Origin: Viridothelium virens | Lineage: Eukaryota > Ascomycota > Dothideomycetes > Trypetheliales > Trypetheliaceae | Direction: 5' to 3' | Length of the DNA: 64,000 bases | NCBI GenBank assembly: GCA_010094025.1 | Contig: ML991828.1 | Span: forward strand, 1 to 64,000 | Part shown: positions 23,184-34,148 of the stretch, piece after piece | Position numbering within the stretch: position 1 is the first letter of the stretch | Layout: each line of letters opens with the position of its first letter | Position numbers and translations under genes: made by a program | The notes under the pieces: generated by a model | Database searches by the model: none | What the model was told of the DNA's origin: nothing | What the model saw: only the letters and a program-made list of their open reading frames with translations

Positions 23184-23507
23184 ATGGAGCTCGCTTTCCG
23201 TTATCTTCTTAGTCTTTGTATGGAACATTCTCTCGGCTTCAATCAAGTGAGCTCAGATGCTGTTCGATTCTGTTGATGATCGGAGCTTGCGCAAGAGGAG
23301 CCTGCTGGAAAATATGCCGGCTGGGAGTCGGAAGGTGAGAATCACCGAGAACGGAAGAACGAGCTCCACCATAAGATGGACGACATCGGCGACACCTTGC
23401 TACGGATCAGTCAGCCATTGCAACAGCGAGTCTCTGCCTTTCAATATACCACAGCGGTCAAGTGCCGGCACCAGTCCGTGATTTCATGGGCTGTTTCGCG
23501 CCCTTAG
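23184..23507 (+). CDS. Possible small two-exon gene, coiled-coil-like
   Basis: An exon at 23184..23246 (MELAFRYLLSLCMEHSLGFN) is followed by a GTGAGC donor. A stop-free frame from 23286 to the TAG at 23507 reads LAQEEPAGKYAGWESEGENH and then RERKNELHHKMDDIGDTLLR, a charged heptad-like pattern. The implied intron is only 39 bp, at the lower limit for fungi. The product would be 94 residues. No family is recognised. The fragment AGWEAENEDFKTEIDSF near 38350 in this window has a similar flavour, which may be chance. Confidence 0.25.
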
Positions 23508-23865
23508 GCTTCCGCGAAGTTCCTAGTTTCGCCCTTACTACATTTAGGTCTGCACGGTAGTCTTCATCGTGGTTACGAGAGCCGGCCCCTCGTACAATGA
23601 CCAAATATCAGTTGATGCAATTGCTGAGCTACTCTTCTTCTCACAGATGAATCTTGTCGCCAACCGCGAGCAGCAATTTCACCTCTGAATTCTTACCATT
23701 TGCTCGAGCTATAGTTCTGCGAACTGGCCATACTCATCCTTCTATTCCTGAAAGCAAGTTTCTTGCACTTGGATGTCTCCTGCTTACTTCTCAAGGCCTA
23801 ACTTTGCCTCCCAGCAGAATCTCCACTTGTTATAATAGCAACTATCTTTCGAAACAGCAACCGTC

Positions 23866-25482
23866 ATGACTTGGCCGTTCTCAACGACTGAAGAGGTCAT
23901 CGATCAGCTCCAAATTACAGCAAAAGCATACGCTGACAAGAGACCCGGAGCTCGCGAACAATTACTGAATTTAAGTCAGACTCTTACGGCAAGCTTAGAG
24001 TTGCCTAGTGAGGCTATTCAGCGTGTAGGATGGGCGGAGGTAAGCACTTGACTCTCTTTCAACTCCGGATCTCCGCGTATGAAGCCGGTTCCCTAACGCG
24101 ACCAGCCGGCTCGCACTGCTCACTGCCGTCTCGCCGTCGAATTGGGACTATTTGAACAGCTGAAAGCAAGCGGTGAAGGCGGGATTGGTGCTCAGGAATT
24201 ATCGACAAAAGTAGGAGCAGACGAAGTTCTTATTGGTACGTAAAGATGCTTCTACAGTAGCGGTAGGCGCCTGTCTCCAACTTCACCAGTTTAGAAGAAT
24301 ACAATGACTAAAGGAAAGTTCATATCTTAGCGCGAGTATTGAGACACCTTGCGGCAACGTATATAATTAGGGAGAAAGGGCCGGACTGCTTTTCTCCGAC
24401 TTACCTCAGCAACGCCTTTACTGAACCGAAGTTCCGAGCTGGAATTATCTACACGTACGTATCTTGATAAATCTATTCGGAAACCAAGTGCACAATCCTT
24501 GTCTCTTTGCTTCTGTCACATTCATTTCCCCATTTCTTACTTCCTGAGCCTCCTAATACCGACTTACGTGACGGACATTTACTTCCATGATCAATTCCTG
24601 GCTCCCTGTATAATTTTCCCTTTCCGAGCTCAATTTCGTTCGCAAGTTCCCGTCGTCCTTAGCTTTGAGTAGGCATCTATGCCATCTTTGCTTACATCGA
24701 GTAGCTTTGACGTTGCGGGTCCATCTTTTCACCTCCTTCCCAATTACCTTAAAAGCATCTCCTACGGCAATCCGACCGAACTGACAGACGGCCCATTCCA
24801 GTATGCCCACAAGACGCAGCTCCCGTTCTTCGCCTGGCTCGATCAGAACCCTCCGTATCTCTCCGTCTTCAATGACTATATGTCCGCCTACCGTGCAGGT
24901 AAATTGAACTGGGTGGATCCTGGGTTTTACCCTGTGTCCGAGCGACTTATTAGGGGCTTCAATTCCACTTTCAGTGACGTGTTCCTTGTTGACGTTGGTG
25001 GAGGCCTTGGCCATGATTTGAGAGAGCTTGAGACGAAGATCAGCGATTTACCAGGAAGGCTCATTCTGCAAGATCGAGAAGAAGTCATTTCTACTCTCCC
25101 CTCTGCTACAGCAGATAACAAATTTGAGGCCAAACCTCATGATTTCTTCACCTCGCAGCCCGTGCAGGGCGCCAGAGCATACTACCTGCACTCTGTGCTC
25201 CACGACTGGAGTGATGTTGACTGCATTAGGATCCTCGAGCAACTGAGACCAGCTATGAAGAAGGGTTACTCGAAGCTCCTTGTGAACGAGATCGTGGTGC
25301 CCAAGCAAGGTGGCACTTGGCCAGTCACAGCAATGGACCAATTGATGCTTGTCCTTGGCGCAATGAAGGAAAGGACTGAGATGCAATGGAATGATATTCT
25401 AGAGAAGGCCGGCTTCAAAGTCACTGGAATATGGTCGCTTGAGATGGGAACGGAGAGCCTGATTGAGGCGGAGGTGGCTTGA
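23866..25482 (+). CDS. SAM-dependent O-methyltransferase (COMT-like)
   Basis: Four exons, 23866..24039, 24106..24235, 24331..24454 and 24705..25482, give 401 residues, the usual size. Joins are fixed by the family pattern: LAVELGLFEQL, then ARVLRHLAATYII, then RAGIIYTFDVAGPSFHLLP. The N-terminal part is the dimerising winged-helix region. The SAM-binding motif is VFLVDVGGGLGHDL and the late motif is LHDWSDVDCIRILEQLRPAM with LLVNEIVVP. The catalytic histidine region of plant COMT-like enzymes corresponds to HSVLHDW. Fungal members methylate hydroxyl groups of polyketides and other small phenolics. The third intron is 250 bp, clearly longer than others here, so an extra small exon or a misjudged acceptor is possible. 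The neighbouring CoA-transferase is on the same strand 380 bp away. Confidence 0.92.
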
Positions 25483-25864
25483 TGCAGGGGTTCAAAACGG
25501 CAATCTCGTCACTAAAGTGCTACGCCTCATCTTCACAGGTAATGTTCTACCAACAGACCGCCTGGAAATACTTTAACCGTTTTTCGACACAAGATGAACG
25601 TAAGTGCTGAGTTTGGGCTTAGCAAGCAAGGTTCTTGTGTTACGTAGGTGCCAAAATGCGGGGGTTGCTTACAACAGCTCTGCGTCGAGATCTCACGGCA
25701 TTCGCTTAACTCTATAAAATTCGATGATTCTTTCATGGGAAAATTCCTTGTCAGAAAAGATTATTTTGTGGAGCATTAGATGTAATCATTATTGTTGAAG
25801 AGACTTCTGATCATTGCATTGAAGTACGGTATTCTTGTTCGAGATCAGTGAAGAGTCGGGACCC
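25483..25864. other. Intergenic, no gene seen
   Basis: A 380-bp AT-rich gap between the O-methyltransferase stop and the first ATG of the CoA-transferase. No coding sequence is supported. Confidence 0.6.
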
Positions 25865-27634
25865 ATGGCTAGCAGTGTTGAGAATGGCTCCCAGAGTTAT
25901 TCGATGCTTACGGAAACGAAAAATAGTCTGACTAACCTCCTACATCTTTGTGGATCGCAATTACCCCCCGAAAGTCATAACCTAATTCGAAGTGTCTCCT
26001 TCACTAGCAAATCAGCCTCCACACCATATTTTCCGTGTCCTCTGAAGGAGACTGAAGCTGTCTCTGCCCTCAAAGCTGTTGAAGGTGGTCTTGCAGCCAG
26101 CATTTGGCATCTTCGAACTGGTCAAAAGCCAAGCAAAATTACTGTGGACCTAGAAAAAGCAACTTGCTTCCTATTCTCAGCCTACAGTGCGACTATCGAT
26201 GGACTTCATAAAGGCGACCCGGCGGTGAGAGCAAAACTGAAAGATACCGACCTGTTCCAAGCCCAGAGCATCCTTTATAGGCGTTTTGCGGCTAATTTGT
26301 ATGAGACGAGAAATCCCGGAGAGTATTTCCATATCCATGGATCTTTAGAAGCAACCTCTACCCTTAACATGCTCGGTCTGGATGGACACCGGCCAGATGT
26401 GACGGATTATCATGATTGCATCAATACCATTGAGAGCAAGGTCAAGCAATTTACTGCCGAGCAACTGGAAGAGATGAATGCGGAAAGACGACAAGCCGGC
26501 GTGACGTGCTACAAACCTGACGAATTCCGCGCCACGAAACACGGCCAAGTCATCTCCCAGGAACCTCCTTGGACAGTGCAAAACCTCGAATCATCCACTC
26601 CACCGTCCCCTTTCCCTCCCCTCTCCCCCTCATCCGCCCAAGCTTCTACCTCCTCTTCCAACAACCCCACGCATCCCTCTTCTCCCTCCTCATCCCTTCC
26701 AGCTCCCCAAATCCTCACCGGCATCAAAGTCCTCGAACTCTGCCGCATCATCGCCGGCCCCTCGATCGGCCGCACCCTCGCCGAATACGGCGCCTCCGTC
26801 TTGAAGATCACCCCCCCGCACCTCTCAGACGTGCCCTTCTTCCAAGTCGACGGCAACCTCGGCAAACACGCCGCGGACCTCGATCTCCGCGACGCCTCAC
26901 AGCGCGCGCAGTTCGACGCTCTCCTCGAGGAGGCTGATGTCGTGCTCGATGGGTATCGGCCGGGGAGCTTGGCGCGCTTGGGGTACGGGCCGCAGCAGGT
27001 GGCGGAGGTGGCCATGCGAAGGGGGAAAGGGATCGTGTATGTGGCGGAGGATTGCTTTGGGCATGTGGGGCCGTGGAGGGAGAGGGCGGGGTGGCAGCAG
27101 ATTGCGGATTGTGTGACGGGGGTGGCGTGGATGCAAGGGCGATTTATGGGGTTGGATGAGCCGGTGATTCCGCCATTTCCGCAGTCGGATTATGGTACGG
27201 GGTGTATGGGGGCGATTGCGGCATTGACTGGATTGTATCGACGGGCAAAGGAAGGGGGAAGTTGGTGGGGCGGTGTGAGTTTGTGTCAGTATGATATCTT
27301 TTTGCAGAGTCTGGGGCTGTATCCAGCGCAGGTGCAGCAAGAGGTCAAGAGTCGACATGATAAGGAATTTTTCGAATTGAGACATGCGGACAGTGTGGAT
27401 GAAGTGGGTAAGAGGGCTCTCCGAAGCATGAAGAAGGTGCATTCGGAATTATTCGATGCAGAATATTGCCACGAGGCTTGGTCCAAGAAGTACCAGGCCA
27501 ATATCCGCTTTGTGAAGCCAGTTGTAGCGATTGAAGGAACCTGGCAAGGCTTTCTGAGACAAAGTAGACCAAATGGAACTGATGAAGCGACCTGGGGTGA
27601 ATGGGAAATTGATAAGGATATGTTGACCAGCTGA
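25865..27634 (+). CDS. CaiB/BaiF family III CoA-transferase
   Basis: A single exon of 589 residues; the start is the first ATG (MASSVENGSQ). Residues 1-240 form an N-terminal region seen in long fungal members (LEKATCFLFSAYSATIDGL, GEYFHIHGSLEATSTLNML). A Ser/Pro-rich linker follows at about 240-280. The family III domain then starts GIKVLELCRIIAGPSIGRTL, with GASVLKITPP, VDGNLGKHAADLDLRD, LEEADVVLDGYRPGSLARLG and WQQIADCVTGVAWMQG. The aspartate of QIADCVTG lies where the catalytic aspartate that forms the acyl-CoA anhydride is expected. Relatives move CoA between carboxylic acids or racemise 2-methylacyl-CoA. The linker and adjoining coding sequence (26580-27200) are markedly more GC-rich and T/C-skewed than the flanks. 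The actual substrate is unknown. Confidence 0.85.
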   Translation: MASSVENGSQSYSMLTETKNSLTNLLHLCGSQLPPESHNLIRSVSFTSKSASTPYFPCPLKETEAVSALKAVEGGLAASIWHLRTGQKPSKITVDLEKATCFLFSAYSATIDGLHKGDPAVRAKLKDTDLFQAQSILYRRFAANLYETRNPGEYFHIHGSLEATSTLNMLGLDGHRPDVTDYHDCINTIESKVKQFTAEQLEEMNAERRQAGVTCYKPDEFRATKHGQVISQEPPWTVQNLESSTPPSPFPPLSPSSAQASTSSSNNPTHPSSPSSSLPAPQILTGIKVLELCRIIAGPSIGRTLAEYGASVLKITPPHLSDVPFFQVDGNLGKHAADLDLRDASQRAQFDALLEEADVVLDGYRPGSLARLGYGPQQVAEVAMRRGKGIVYVAEDCFGHVGPWRERAGWQQIADCVTGVAWMQGRFMGLDEPVIPPFPQSDYGTGCMGAIAALTGLYRRAKEGGSWWGGVSLCQYDIFLQSLGLYPAQVQQEVKSRHDKEFFELRHADSVDEVGKRALRSMKKVHSELFDAEYCHEAWSKKYQANIRFVKPVVAIEGTWQGFLRQSRPNGTDEATWGEWEIDKDMLTS

Positions 27635-28169
27635 TATTGGGCCCAGCTATGAGAAAAGTAGAGATGCCTCTTAGTCTCATACAACTACAATGAATGGTAC
27701 TTTCTGGTTGTAAGGACTCCCAATATTCGGTATTGATACTCCCATTCGCTGCTGGACCCTCATGGTAAAAGGCGTATGCTTTCGCAGCGCCTCTGAATGC
27801 GAATTTGGATCTGCTTCGGAAGGCACGCCTGGGTGTCTGTACCGGCTCTTGGGAACGGAATTTGTTCATTTGTTCCAATAGATACAGTGGATGGATAAAT
27901 GAGGAAACCTCGAAATGATAGTCTGCCTACAAATCATGTATATGAGCATGAGCGAGCTTGAAGACTTGATACTCACCAGATATGAGCTCCGTATGGATCC
28001 CTAAACGTACACGCAGACCTGCCAGTCTGCAAGTCTTGCTATATTGGTAGGAGAGTTTCAGGACTCTATGTGAAGATAGTGTAGTAACGGGGACAAGGCT
28101 GCCGGTGCACCTAATGAGCATTTCATTGTGTACTGACCGAAGACACTATCACTTCTCGAAATTGAAATC
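27635..28169. other. Convergent intergenic region, no gene seen
   Basis: A 535-bp region between the 3' ends of the plus-strand CoA-transferase and the minus-strand acidic-tail gene. It should hold both terminators. No coding sequence is supported. Confidence 0.55.
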
Positions 28170-28889
28170 TCAGTTCGACTTATCAGGATTACTGTCATCC
28201 TCGTCTTCCTCGTCAAGGTCCCAATCATTGTCATCATTCTCGTCAGCTTTCATCAGCTTTTCCGCATCCTCCCTGTCAATTAAATGCACCAGCACTCTCG
28301 CAAAGTAATCAAGTTGATAATTAGGCGGCCATTGTGACTCTAACGCGAAAGTGAGGTGATCTGGTTTGCCATTCTTCTGCTGCTGAATTGTAGCCACAGC
28401 GGCCCTTGGACTTCCCAAAAGCCGACCTGGATCCTTTTCTTGCAATTTTGACCACGTTTCCTTGAAGAGTGAGACTGAACTTGGACCGCTATTGCGATCG
28501 CTATATCTCCTGCTGAACCTGATGCCATAGGAGTATGCTTGGTTTCCGCTCGGAGTAAAGGCGTCAAAGTTCTCATACTTGGAGTTCTTCTCGTCTGCCT
28601 TGCCCGAGATTTTACGTTCCTCCACAGCTTGGTAAAGCTCGTCGCCAAGGGTTTCAGTTGGCTTTTGTTGGCTGTTGAAATGGACTCACCATGTTCAATA
28701 TGATTTGCTCTGAAATCGACGCTTGCAAAATACCACGGTGGATTGTCATTAGCGCAGCCATCTTGTTAAGTGTGGTCAGCGGAGAGAGGCCAATAGCACC
28801 GAGTGAGTTACGCAATGCTTACACGGTTGCTTACGAGGAGGATTCACGAACTTAGATTTAATGGACCCGTCATTGACTTTTTGACACAT
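28170..28889 (-). CDS. Unknown fungal protein with acidic C-terminal tail
   Basis: Three exons, 28889..28835, 28761..28690 and 28627..28170, give 194 residues. Introns are 73 and 62 bp with GTAAGC and GTGAGT donors. The joins rebuild a continuous sequence: FVNPPHGCANDNPPWYFASV, then DFRANHIEHAVEER, then KYENFDAFTPSGNQAYSYG. The middle holds RFSRRYSDR and a helical stretch YQLDYFARVLVHLIDREDAE. The last 25 residues are almost all Asp, Glu and Asn (NDDNDWDLDEEDEDDSNPD). I do not recognise the family. The first two exons together are only 127 nt and would be missed by simple ORF calling. The acidic tail hints at binding to a basic partner such as histones or ribosomal proteins, but that is inference. 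Confidence 0.7.
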
Positions 28890-31201
28890 GTTGAGAAAAC
28901 ACTAATACTGGTCCGGCAACACCTGTGAGAGCGTGGAATTTTCGTTGACAGCTTTGCTTTCAGTCGGACGCGCGGACGCAAGTCCAAGGCTCCGCAAGCT
29001 AAGCACTAAATGAAGGTACAACTGTAGCCTCATGACAAAGTTTGACAATGGGTCGAACAAGTTCATGAAGAGAGCAAGATACAGCTGCCCGCAGCTGATT
29101 CCTCGTTTCGTAGACGAGCACGCAAAAAATGGACAATATCTCATGATTATCGTGGGAAAGGATGCAGAATTTGCCATCGTGACTTTACTAAGAGATATGC
29201 TCTGTGAAGTTCAGCAGGTGTTGTATGATGCTTGAAGATATTTACCACAGAGAACTGAACAACAATAAAGTTCCTGGCAGGGTTCGTTCAACAGGAACAC
29301 AAACTCAACAAAGTATACTGTACTGCACCTGTCGCTACAAATCGCGGCACAATTGTGGATTGGTGAGGTCTGTTGGATATGACAGCGCAGCTCATGCTTG
29401 GCTGTTGGCATTCGCCTGCCCTTGCAGCGTTGCTGATCTCCCTGGGTGCGCTGGGCCTGTATGGTATGCAGGGCGATCGACTCCGCTACCGAAGAACTGG
29501 AAACAATGCAGCCATCGCTTATTCCCGTGAAGGAGTAGGAGGGGTGAAGGTATAGCAAGAAAAGTTGAAAAGATGTCAAATACGGCGAGGCTTGATTGGT
29601 TAGTTCACAGAAAGAGGTCTATCGAATCACACGATGCTCCGGCTCCGCGGCAACGGAATAAGAAAGCACTGACGTCACTGATCACGAAACACACCAAATC
29701 ACGAAACCGCGTGCCTGGCCGCTCCACTCCCACTTCCACATCCGTTCGACCGCCTCTAGCTTAGTATGTATCGCTTCCCCACGCGCCACATGGCGTGATG
29801 TGGCACTGCCCAATCGCGTCGTCATGCCTCGCGACTTCCTCTTAAGCCCCCTCGTCCAGCGAGACCACCCACACATCTTCTCATGCCCAAAGTGGACGGA
29901 ATACGACGGCCAGATCGCCACGCCGCGCCTGCAGCCCTCACTCTAGTCGAACTCTCTTCAGCTATCTAGATAGCACATTAGCCTCACCTGCAACTCAACT
30001 CCTACCGTTGACCGTAAGTAGCACTCACCTCCGTTCGCAGACACACACTCGGTGCCCTCTTCGTGCCAGTGCCTTGGCTCGCTAGACATCGCGCACTTGG
30101 ATCATGCTTGATGGAGATCGTGTGCCGCTCTGCATCCGCCCGTCCCGGACCTGAATCATGTACATATCGCTTCGCCTGGTTGCGGTTGGGACCCGCCGAC
30201 GCAAGCCAGTTGAGCTCTATCAGAGCTGAGGGCCCGATGAACTGGCGACGGCTACAGGGGGGAAAGGCCTCGCGGACCGAGCTGGGGTTCCAGATCGATG
30301 TGATGCGGGTCTCGTAGAACGCCGTCAAGTTGCGGGAGGATTGGTAGGTCTGATCCATTTCTCTGGGGATCTGGTCTCGAATGATCTCCACTGCGCTTGC
30401 TCTGGGCTATCGCGTAGTGGTAGTGTCAGTGTCAACTGTTCTTCTGCTGCCTTTTGTTTTTCTAGAATGGAGATTATGACGTAGAGACGATTGATATTGA
30501 AAGCACTAGGCAGTGGAACCGACAGGTCTTTATTTTCTTCACTTATCGTAAGTGTTTTCTCCTTCTCTACACTTCAGATCGACTTTGAGACGACTATCTT
30601 GTTTGTCGATGATCTTTTCAATTGGTGGCTGTAAGCGAGAGACATGAGCAAACACATATGTGGGAATAATTCCTTGAAATTGCATACCTCGGAGCATTGC
30701 CAATCATATCGCGTACGGAGCCATGTCTCAACGCACAGCTATATGATTTTAGAGAACATTTGATTACGTCCAATCATTCCCATCATGGTGAAATTTCTGT
30801 CCAGAGCTTGCACCGATCTGCCTCTTCTTTTCCTCTGCTATTGCCGGGATGTTTTCAAATTGTTTCGATCGGCTTTTGATTTCAGAAGTTTCAGGATCGC
30901 CTAAAATTGTTCCATATGCTCTTTCAAATCTATCCATACATACTCATCTGAAGAACCTAATGAATGCTCTAACAAGCTCAAAATATGTCATCATGCCTAC
31001 AATATCAAAAAAATCGCGTAAATCTTAACTGATGTCTGTAGTTATGAAATCTTGGCAAGACTCCCTCTGTCTAAAGTAACATATCATATTGAGATGCAGG
31101 AGACAGTAGAAGAGCATTGATTTAATATCCAACTCCACTCAAAACAAGCGACCTGGTGTTTCCCAGACAATTCCTATGAACAGACCAAATGAATCAACCA
31201 T
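28890..31201. other. Long intergenic region, no firm gene
   Basis: About 2.3 kb separate the acidic-tail gene from the ligase. The part 29680-30410 has strong codon-like composition and a candidate gene on the minus strand is listed separately. A plus-strand frame of 40 codons starting at 29825 (MPRDFLLSPLVQRDHP) also shows C-ending codons. The part 30450-31200 is AT-rich and looks non-coding. Confidence 0.4.
29881..30406 (-). CDS. Possible partial gene on the minus strand
   Basis: A stop-free stretch begins after a GATAG acceptor at 30407 and ends at a GTGAGT donor, 30406..30029. It codes sequence such as PREMDQTYQSSRNLTAFYE and TSIWNPSSVREAFPPCSRRQ. Codons end mainly in C or G, unlike the flanks. 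A phase-0 join over a 100-bp intron to 29928..29881 would add ARRGDLAVVFRPLWA and a stop. No first exon with a convincing ATG was found, although an in-frame ATG exists at MDQTYQSS. No domain is recognised. Confidence 0.25.
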
Positions 31202-32956
31202 CTATAGTTTGCCTTCTCCAAAAGGATTCCACAAACAGTATATCCCGTAACGTATATACGAAATCATACAATCAAAGTATCCACTCACACCATTGTTACT
31301 ACTATCAGTAGCAATTTCGTCCTCGGCTAATTTCCTCAATACTTTTTTAAGTATCTTTCCCGTTGGGTTCTTCGGAATCGCCTCTACAAATCGAATCTGA
31401 CAATCACCTACCTTGTACTTCGCTAGGTACTTCAGCAAATACATCTTGATCTCCTTCTGCATCTCATGAATCTTCGCGGGATGTGTCGCCCACGGGTGCG
31501 TACACACGACGTACGCACATGGCATCTCTGAAGCCTCTTCGGGTAGCGGGATCCCGATGACGGCGGCATCAACGATATGCTCGTGCGCTAGCAACCGGGT
31601 CTCCAACTCCTGGGGCGCAACTTGCCATCCGCGGACCTTGATGAGCTCCTTCTTACGATCGAGGATATAGACCTTGCCATCTTCACTGATGGATCCGACG
31701 TCACCGGTACGCATGAATCCGTCGGCATCAAAGATCTCGGCTGTGGCACCCTCGTTCCCCAGATACCCCGTCATGATTCCCGGCCCACGAACCGCAATTT
31801 CACCTCGCTGTCCCCTCGCAGCTTCCTTCCCATCCTCACCGATCACCTTACCCTCAAGACCTGGAATGAAGCGCCCAACAGATCCGGTGTCATCACATTC
31901 CGGGTACGGGAATGTGGTGAACCAGCCTCCTTCAGTCATGCCCCAGACTTGCACGATACGCGCCTTCGGATGAAACATCTTAACCATTTCATTTTGGGCC
32001 TCGGCACCCAAGGGCGCGCCGCCCGTCCAGATCAGCCGCATCTGCTTGAGCGCTGCGCGACGCTCCTCAGGCATAGAATGCAGGCGAACAAGCACCGGTG
32101 GCGGGAGGGTGGCTTCCGTAATGGAATGAGTAGCAACAGCGGTCAAAAAAGCATCCATATCGAAGCGACGCATGATGTAGGTCTTGGCGCCGGATTTCAG
32201 AGCGTCAATGAGGGCGAGTGGGGAGGTGAAAGCATGGAAGAAGGGGGACGGAAGAAGACGGCGCACTTCATAGTCCTTTGGCGCTGAGTCGGCCAATGCC
32301 TGGTGCTCGGCGATGAGAGCATGATGAGTACGGACGGCCATTTTTGGAAAGCCAGTCGTGCCGGATGTAGAGCATAGGATTGCAGGAGTGATCTTGGCTG
32401 TTTCTTCGTCGAGCGTCCTCCAGAATACGGATGTGGAAGACCATGGCAAATAACCGGAGAAACGGTGCTTCGTACGCTCACGGCGCTCGCCATTGAGAAC
32501 CCTTGTACCAGTATCGAGAACGACCACGTTGAAAGGTGAGATCCCGCACTCGGTTGCAGCTTGGCGGGCAACAGTCTCATGCGCCTTTTCTGTAATTATT
32601 ACTGATGCTTTAGAGGTCCGAAGATGATGGGTAAGTTCGGCCACTGTGTAAGCTGGATTTGACCCGGTAAATCGACAGCCAGCACCCAGTACACCCAAAA
32701 ACAGGAGCGGATAGAGGACGTGATTGAATATGTGTACGCATATGGCGTCTCCCGTAGCACTTTCTCTCTTTTCGAGTTCACGAATCACATCAAGAACGCA
32801 TTCGCCTGCTTCCCAACGGCTGATTGATCGATGCGGATTCTCAGATGAGACATCAAACAAGACGTCATCAAAGGCATCATAGTCGTTATGGCCAAGAACA
32901 TAGGAAACAAGATCGTGATGGGCATTGAAACTTGGTTTGTGGTATATTTCTTCCAT
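31202..32956 (-). CDS. AMP-dependent acyl/aryl-CoA ligase (4CL-like)
   Basis: A single exon of 584 residues. The start is the first ATG in frame (MEEIYHKPSF). All signature motifs of adenylate-forming enzymes are present: the P-loop STSGTTGFPKMA at about residues 197-208, VQVWGMTEGGWF, the adenine-contacting MRTGDVGSI, the hinge region YILDRKKELIKVRGWQVAPQ and the catalytic lysine in NPTGKILKKVLRKL. It activates a carboxylic acid with ATP and transfers it to CoA. The early block GDAICVHIFNHVLYPLLFLG and GAGCRFTGSNPAYT is the pattern of fungal 4-coumarate-CoA-ligase-like proteins. A peroxisomal signal is not evident: the last residues are EGKL. It is divergently oriented to the TmpA-like gene, with about 1.2 kb between the starts. 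Confidence 0.93.
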   Translation of the reverse strand: MEEIYHKPSFNAHHDLVSYVLGHNDYDAFDDVLFDVSSENPHRSISRWEAGECVLDVIRELEKRESATGDAICVHIFNHVLYPLLFLGVLGAGCRFTGSNPAYTVAELTHHLRTSKASVIITEKAHETVARQAATECGISPFNVVVLDTGTRVLNGERRERTKHRFSGYLPWSSTSVFWRTLDEETAKITPAILCSTSGTTGFPKMAVRTHHALIAEHQALADSAPKDYEVRRLLPSPFFHAFTSPLALIDALKSGAKTYIMRRFDMDAFLTAVATHSITEATLPPPVLVRLHSMPEERRAALKQMRLIWTGGAPLGAEAQNEMVKMFHPKARIVQVWGMTEGGWFTTFPYPECDDTGSVGRFIPGLEGKVIGEDGKEAARGQRGEIAVRGPGIMTGYLGNEGATAEIFDADGFMRTGDVGSISEDGKVYILDRKKELIKVRGWQVAPQELETRLLAHEHIVDAAVIGIPLPEEASEMPCAYVVCTHPWATHPAKIHEMQKEIKMYLLKYLAKYKVGDCQIRFVEAIPKNPTGKILKKVLRKLAEDEIATDSSNNGVSGYFDCMISYIRYGIYCLWNPFGEGKL

Positions 32957-34148
32957 GATCTCAACTTGGGATTGCAACAGGCTCTAGGCCAAGCTAGAAG
33001 CTAGAAATTGGAAAAGGTATATGTCAACAGAAGAGTGATAAGAATGTGCTCATTCAGTCCAATCATGTGAGCATGAGAAATAGTGAAGTCCTCCTTACCA
33101 ATCACAGTTAGGCGGGAAAGCCTGTGTAGATCACCGCCACCAAAGAAGGCAGACTAAAATCACCATCGTCAAAGATTTCTGAAAGCAGTCGAACTACGAT
33201 TGTCGAAGGTCCCAAAGGAGGGAGGGCTAACTGGGTCGGGCGGGACAGAGTAGAGGTCCACATGCTGAGTGGGATGACGCGACTTCGCCGTTGTCCATAC
33301 GTCGCGAAGATAAGCCAATTCGCCTCTGCTGGCCAAGACGAGCATAACTCTTTGCGACGCGATACCATGCATCCGAAAAGAAAGGTGACAAAAGTTCCGA
33401 TCTGGAGATATGGAGTGAGGAATTTTCAAGGCAACCAGAGGCGCAGTGGGTGGCCCAAGCCCGAGTGCGGTGACGACCCGAATTGATCAATCCTCCCTCC
33501 TTCAGCTACTCTTTAGCCCCATCTACAAGATCCATCGTGATATGTAGGTCAGACCTGGCGTGTGATCGCGCTTACCTCTAAGCGACGGTGAGGCTTGTTT
33601 TTCTCTCTGTGCCGCAGACCATCAGGCTTCAGATCTGGTGGTTGCAGGCCTAGTTTGGTCTAGACTAGTGCCCTTAAGCCTAACAACACGACTTGGGAAA
33701 GTGACGAACTAGGTAATGTAAGTGGAAACTACGCCCGAAGAACGAACTCATGATGCAGGAACTTTGCTTTTCGATATCCTATCACTGGTTCAGCTCTTGC
33801 AATTGGTAAGGAGGACTCACACGTATAGTCCAGTAAACTTGCTCACTAGGTGATGGCATTCATCGCCACCCTAGTCACCGTGGAATGGTCCCGTACATCA
33901 CCTGATGAAGCCTGATTTGCGATCTTCCACGTAGATTTCCTGGAGAGGTCGATCGGTTCTGGTAACGCTTTCGGAGTATGCTAGATCAGTCCGTCCGTGC
34001 CTGTCGGCGCCCTCCGTCTTACCTATCTAGCTGACCAGACTCGGTTTATGTTGCCTTCGGTCATATTATGACTCCGTACTGATTTTTAAAGGCTTGAAAG
34101 GTACGTCAGGCACAGTTGCTCGAAAAGACAACATCTGTCTACCCTAGT
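32957..34148. other. Divergent upstream region of ligase and TmpA-like genes
   Basis: A 1.19-kb region between two divergent start codons. No intact gene is supported. On the minus strand a 67-residue frame starting near 33372 (MHGIASQRVMLVLASRGELA) is protein-like, and a neighbouring frame ends in FDDGDFSLPSLVAVIYTGFP; they are in different frames and no join was found. The region probably holds a bidirectional promoter. Confidence 0.5.

Noticed and set aside
26509-27442. Minus-strand frames opposite the CoA-transferase
   Set aside because: Composition is Arg/Pro/His-rich from antisense of GC-rich codons, while the plus strand carries all CoA-transferase motifs.
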